Source: Actinomycetes bacterium
GTDB lineage: Bacteria; Actinomycetota; Actinomycetes; Streptosporangiales; Streptosporangiaceae
Direction: 5' to 3'
Assembly (NCBI GenBank): GCA_025964635.1
Contig: JAOPYP010000632.1
Span: forward strand, 1-6,908
Length of the DNA: 6,908 bases
In this document: piece by piece, positions 5,522 through 6,908 of the stretch
How positions within the stretch are numbered: position 1 is the first letter of the stretch
How the letters are laid out: each line of letters begins with the position of its first letter
Made by a program: the position numbers and the translations under genes
The notes under the pieces: model-generated
The model's database searches: none
What the model saw: only the letters and a program-made list of their open reading frames with translations
Told to the model about the DNA's origin: nothing

Positions 5522-5527
5522 CAATGT

Positions 5528-6472
5528 ATGCGACTCGGTGTCCTGGACGTGGGCTCCAACACGGTGCACTTCCTGGTGGTCGACGCGTACCGCGGTGCGC
5601 GGCCCACGCCCGTTTACTCCCACAAGGCCGAGCTGCGGCTCGGTGACCATCTGGAAGACGGCACCCGGCTCTCCGAGGAGGGCGCCCAGCAGCTGCGCGC
5701 GTTCGTCCGCGAGGCGCTCCAGATCGCGGAGGACAAGGGGGTCGAGGAGCTGCTCGCCTTCGCTACCTCCGCGGTCCGCGACGCGGCCAACGCCGACGAG
5801 GTGCTGGCCCAGATCCGCGAGGAGAGCGACGCGCACATCCAGGTCCTGACCGGCCAGGACGAGGCGCGGCTTACGTTCCTCGCCGCCCGGCGCTGGTTCG
5901 GCTGGTCCTCAGGCAAGCTGCTCGTCCTGGACATCGGCGGCGGTTCGCTGGAGATCGCCGAGGGCGTGGACGAGGAGCCCGATGTGGCCATCTCGCTGCC
6001 GCTGGGCGCGAGCCGGCTGACCCGTGACTGGCTGACCAGCGACCCGCCCTCACCCGAGCAGGTGCGCCAGCTGCGCCGGTACGTGCGGGCCGAGATCGGG
6101 CGGCAGGCCGGCCAGGTGATGCGGGACGGCCGGCCGGACCGCGCGGTGGCCACCTCCAAGACCTTCCGGCAGCTGGCCAGGACCGCCGGCGCCGCGCCCT
6201 CGAGCGAGGGTCCCTACATCCGGCGGCGGCTCAGCCACAGCGACCTGACCAAGCTCTCCGACAAGCTGGCCGTCATGTCCGCGGCCGACCGGGCGCAGAT
6301 GCCCGGGGTTTCCCGTGGCCGGGCCGGCCAGCTCGCCGCGGGGGCCATCGTGGCCGACGCGGTCATGGACCTGTTCGACCTGGAAGAGCTGTTCATCTGC
6401 CCGTGGGCGCTGCGCGAAGGCGTGATCCTGCGCCGGCTGGACGCGCTCACCACGGGCCTGCCGGGGCGCTGA
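5528..6472 (+). CDS. ppx: Ppx/GppA-family exopolyphosphatase, short actinobacterial type
   Basis: This 314-residue protein of the ASKHA (actin/hexokinase-like) fold is expected to release phosphate from the ends of inorganic polyphosphate, or to hydrolyse pppGpp to ppGpp. Its length matches the short two-domain form known from actinobacteria such as the mycobacterial PPX1, rather than the roughly 500-residue E. coli enzymes with a C-terminal HD-type domain. Phosphate-binding loop 1 is LDVGSNTVHFLVVD (6-19). The ATSAVRDAANADE stretch is at 79-91. The probable catalytic Glu is Glu112 in LTGQDEARLTF. Loop 2 is LDIGGGSLEI (134-143). KTFRQLARTAG (211-221) and RGRAGQLAAGA (263-273) mark domain II, and the C-terminus has CPWALREG (291-298). 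The start is ATG at 5528 with no Shine-Dalgarno. The gene is monocistronic here, ended by the hairpin at 6475-6514. Choice between polyphosphate and pppGpp as main substrate is not decided by sequence. Confidence 0.94.
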   Translation: MRLGVLDVGSNTVHFLVVDAYRGARPTPVYSHKAELRLGDHLEDGTRLSEEGAQQLRAFVREALQIAEDKGVEELLAFATSAVRDAANADEVLAQIREESDAHIQVLTGQDEARLTFLAARRWFGWSSGKLLVLDIGGGSLEIAEGVDEEPDVAISLPLGASRLTRDWLTSDPPSPEQVRQLRRYVRAEIGRQAGQVMRDGRPDRAVATSKTFRQLARTAGAAPSSEGPYIRRRLSHSDLTKLSDKLAVMSAADRAQMPGVSRGRAGQLAAGAIVADAVMDLFDLEELFICPWALREGVILRRLDALTTGLPGR

Positions 6473-6474
6473 CC

Positions 6475-6514
6475 CGCAGACGGCCCCGGGGTGCGAGCCC
6501 CGGGGCCGTCTGCG
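6475..6514. terminator. Strong bidirectional hairpin terminator
   Basis: A perfect 17-bp stem (6475-6491 with 6498-6514) encloses the 6-base loop TGCGAG, starting two bases after the ppx stop. It is extremely GC-rich and has no U-tract, as is common for actinomycete terminators. The converging minus-strand gene ends at 6534, 19 bases beyond the other side, so the same hairpin likely stops both transcripts. Confidence 0.88.
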
Positions 6515-6533
6515 TGACTGATGCCTGCGGCGA

Positions 6534-6908
6534 TTACTCAGGCGTGCGGGCGCCGTCGCCGGTCGCGTTGTCGGCGCGGTCGCCGAGGCTCCCTGGCGTG
6601 CCCCGGCCCGCGGTGGGCCGGACCGGCTTGGCCGCCGGCTCGCGGCTGCGGTCCGGACCCGCCGGGGCGGGGCGCTCGGACGGAAGGGAGCGCGGGCCCG
6701 TGCCGCCAGGAGGAGTGCCGCCGGGACCAGTGGTGCCCGGACCCGTGCTGCCCGGACCCGTGCTGCCCGGACCCGTGCTCCCCGAAGCGCCGCTGCCCGA
6801 CGGGGAGCCGCTGGCGGGTGCGGGCCGCTCGCCTGGCAGTCGCTCGCCAGGCACGGGGCTGCCCCGGTGGCTGCGGGCTGCCGCGTCCGCCGGGCCGTTA
6901 GCCGGCCC
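6534..6908 (-). CDS. C-terminal part of an unidentified protein with a Pro/Gly/Ser/Thr-rich tail
   Basis: The frame is open from the right window edge to the TAA at 6536-6534, giving 124 residues, so the true start probably lies outside. An internal GTG at 6854 would give 106 residues but has no special support. The visible part is low-complexity and predicted disordered, rich in Pro, Gly, Ser, Thr and Ala. It includes consecutive STGPG/TTGPG pentapeptides (about residues 44-63 of the visible part) and ends in a mixed-charge DRADNATGDGARTPE. Third-position G/C bias is stronger and more natural than in the opposite-strand frame, which supports this strand. Such tails occur on many actinobacterial membrane-associated or signalling proteins (kinases, sensors, cell-envelope proteins). 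No catalytic domain is visible, so the identity cannot be given. Confidence 0.65.
   Translation of the reverse strand, partial: GPANGPADAAARSHRGSPVPGERLPGERPAPASGSPSGSGASGSTGPGSTGPGSTGPGTTGPGGTPPGGTGPRSLPSERPAPAGPDRSREPAAKPVRPTAGRGTPGSLGDRADNATGDGARTPE
6721..6795 (-). repeat. 15-bp tandem repeat coding for STGPG units
   Basis: Three almost identical 15-base units (6736-6750, 6751-6765, 6766-6780; plus-strand CCCGGACCCGTGCTG, last base C in the third) are flanked by degenerate units at 6721-6735 and 6781-6795. The period is a multiple of three, so copy changes keep the frame of the minus-strand gene and would add or remove a pentapeptide. Confidence 0.85.

Noticed and set aside
6736..6780. 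Tandem units considered as a CRISPR array
   Set aside because: Units are contiguous 15-mers without spacers, and the period is in-frame coding.
6521..6901. A plus-strand frame with Cys-rich CPDPC repeats resembling a metal-binding or RiPP-like peptide
   Set aside because: The repeat is the complement of the STGPG-coding minisatellite, and the opposite strand has the better third-position bias and is open past the edge. The frame also begins on the far side of the terminator, with no ribosome-binding site seen.

Overview
The window is very GC-rich (roughly 70% or more by eye), with strong G/C bias at third codon positions and frequent GTG starts. Together with the protein families seen, this suggests a chromosomal segment of a high-GC actinomycete, Streptomyces- or Streptosporangiales-like. 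Genus and species cannot be fixed from the sequence alone. It reads as ordinary metabolic and housekeeping chromosome. I see no tRNA, rRNA, CRISPR array, transposase, phage gene or recognisable biosynthetic cluster.

Layout. Positions 1-222 hold no secure gene; a minus-strand reading frame starting at 101 and running off the left edge is possible. A MarR-family regulator (741 to 223, minus) is divergent from a YceI-family protein (849-1415, plus). The region between them contains a conspicuous AT-rich island with a sigma70-type promoter and an inverted repeat inside that promoter. Downstream on the plus strand lie a zinc-dependent alcohol dehydrogenase (1453-2454) and an M19 membrane-dipeptidase-family enzyme (2451-3704), which overlap by 4 bases. 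These converge on a minus-strand pair: a protein with two tandem DUF427 domains (5479 to 4718), followed 34 bases later by an arginase/ureohydrolase-fold protein (4683 to 3766). Divergent from that pair, across only 48 bases, is a short actinobacterial Ppx/GppA exopolyphosphatase (5528-6472, plus). It ends in a 17-bp perfect hairpin that it shares with a converging, partial minus-strand gene (6908 to 6534) encoding a Pro/Gly/Ser/Thr-rich tail.

How the parts may work together. The MarR protein probably controls the divergent yceI promoter and perhaps its own gene. The dehydrogenase and dipeptidase are translationally coupled but have no obvious shared pathway. The DUF427 and arginase-like genes look like one operon.

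Most notable points: the arginase-fold protein appears to have lost one metal ligand and two catalytic positions while keeping the other metal ligands; the dehydrogenase has Asp in place of the first structural-zinc Cys; four start codons sit 6-7 bases behind a TANNNT -10 element, as expected for leaderless transcripts; and the MarR ribosome-binding site lies in a perfect 6-5-6 hairpin. I found no convincing new multi-gene system. The DUF427/arginase-like pair is the best candidate for uncharacterised biochemistry.
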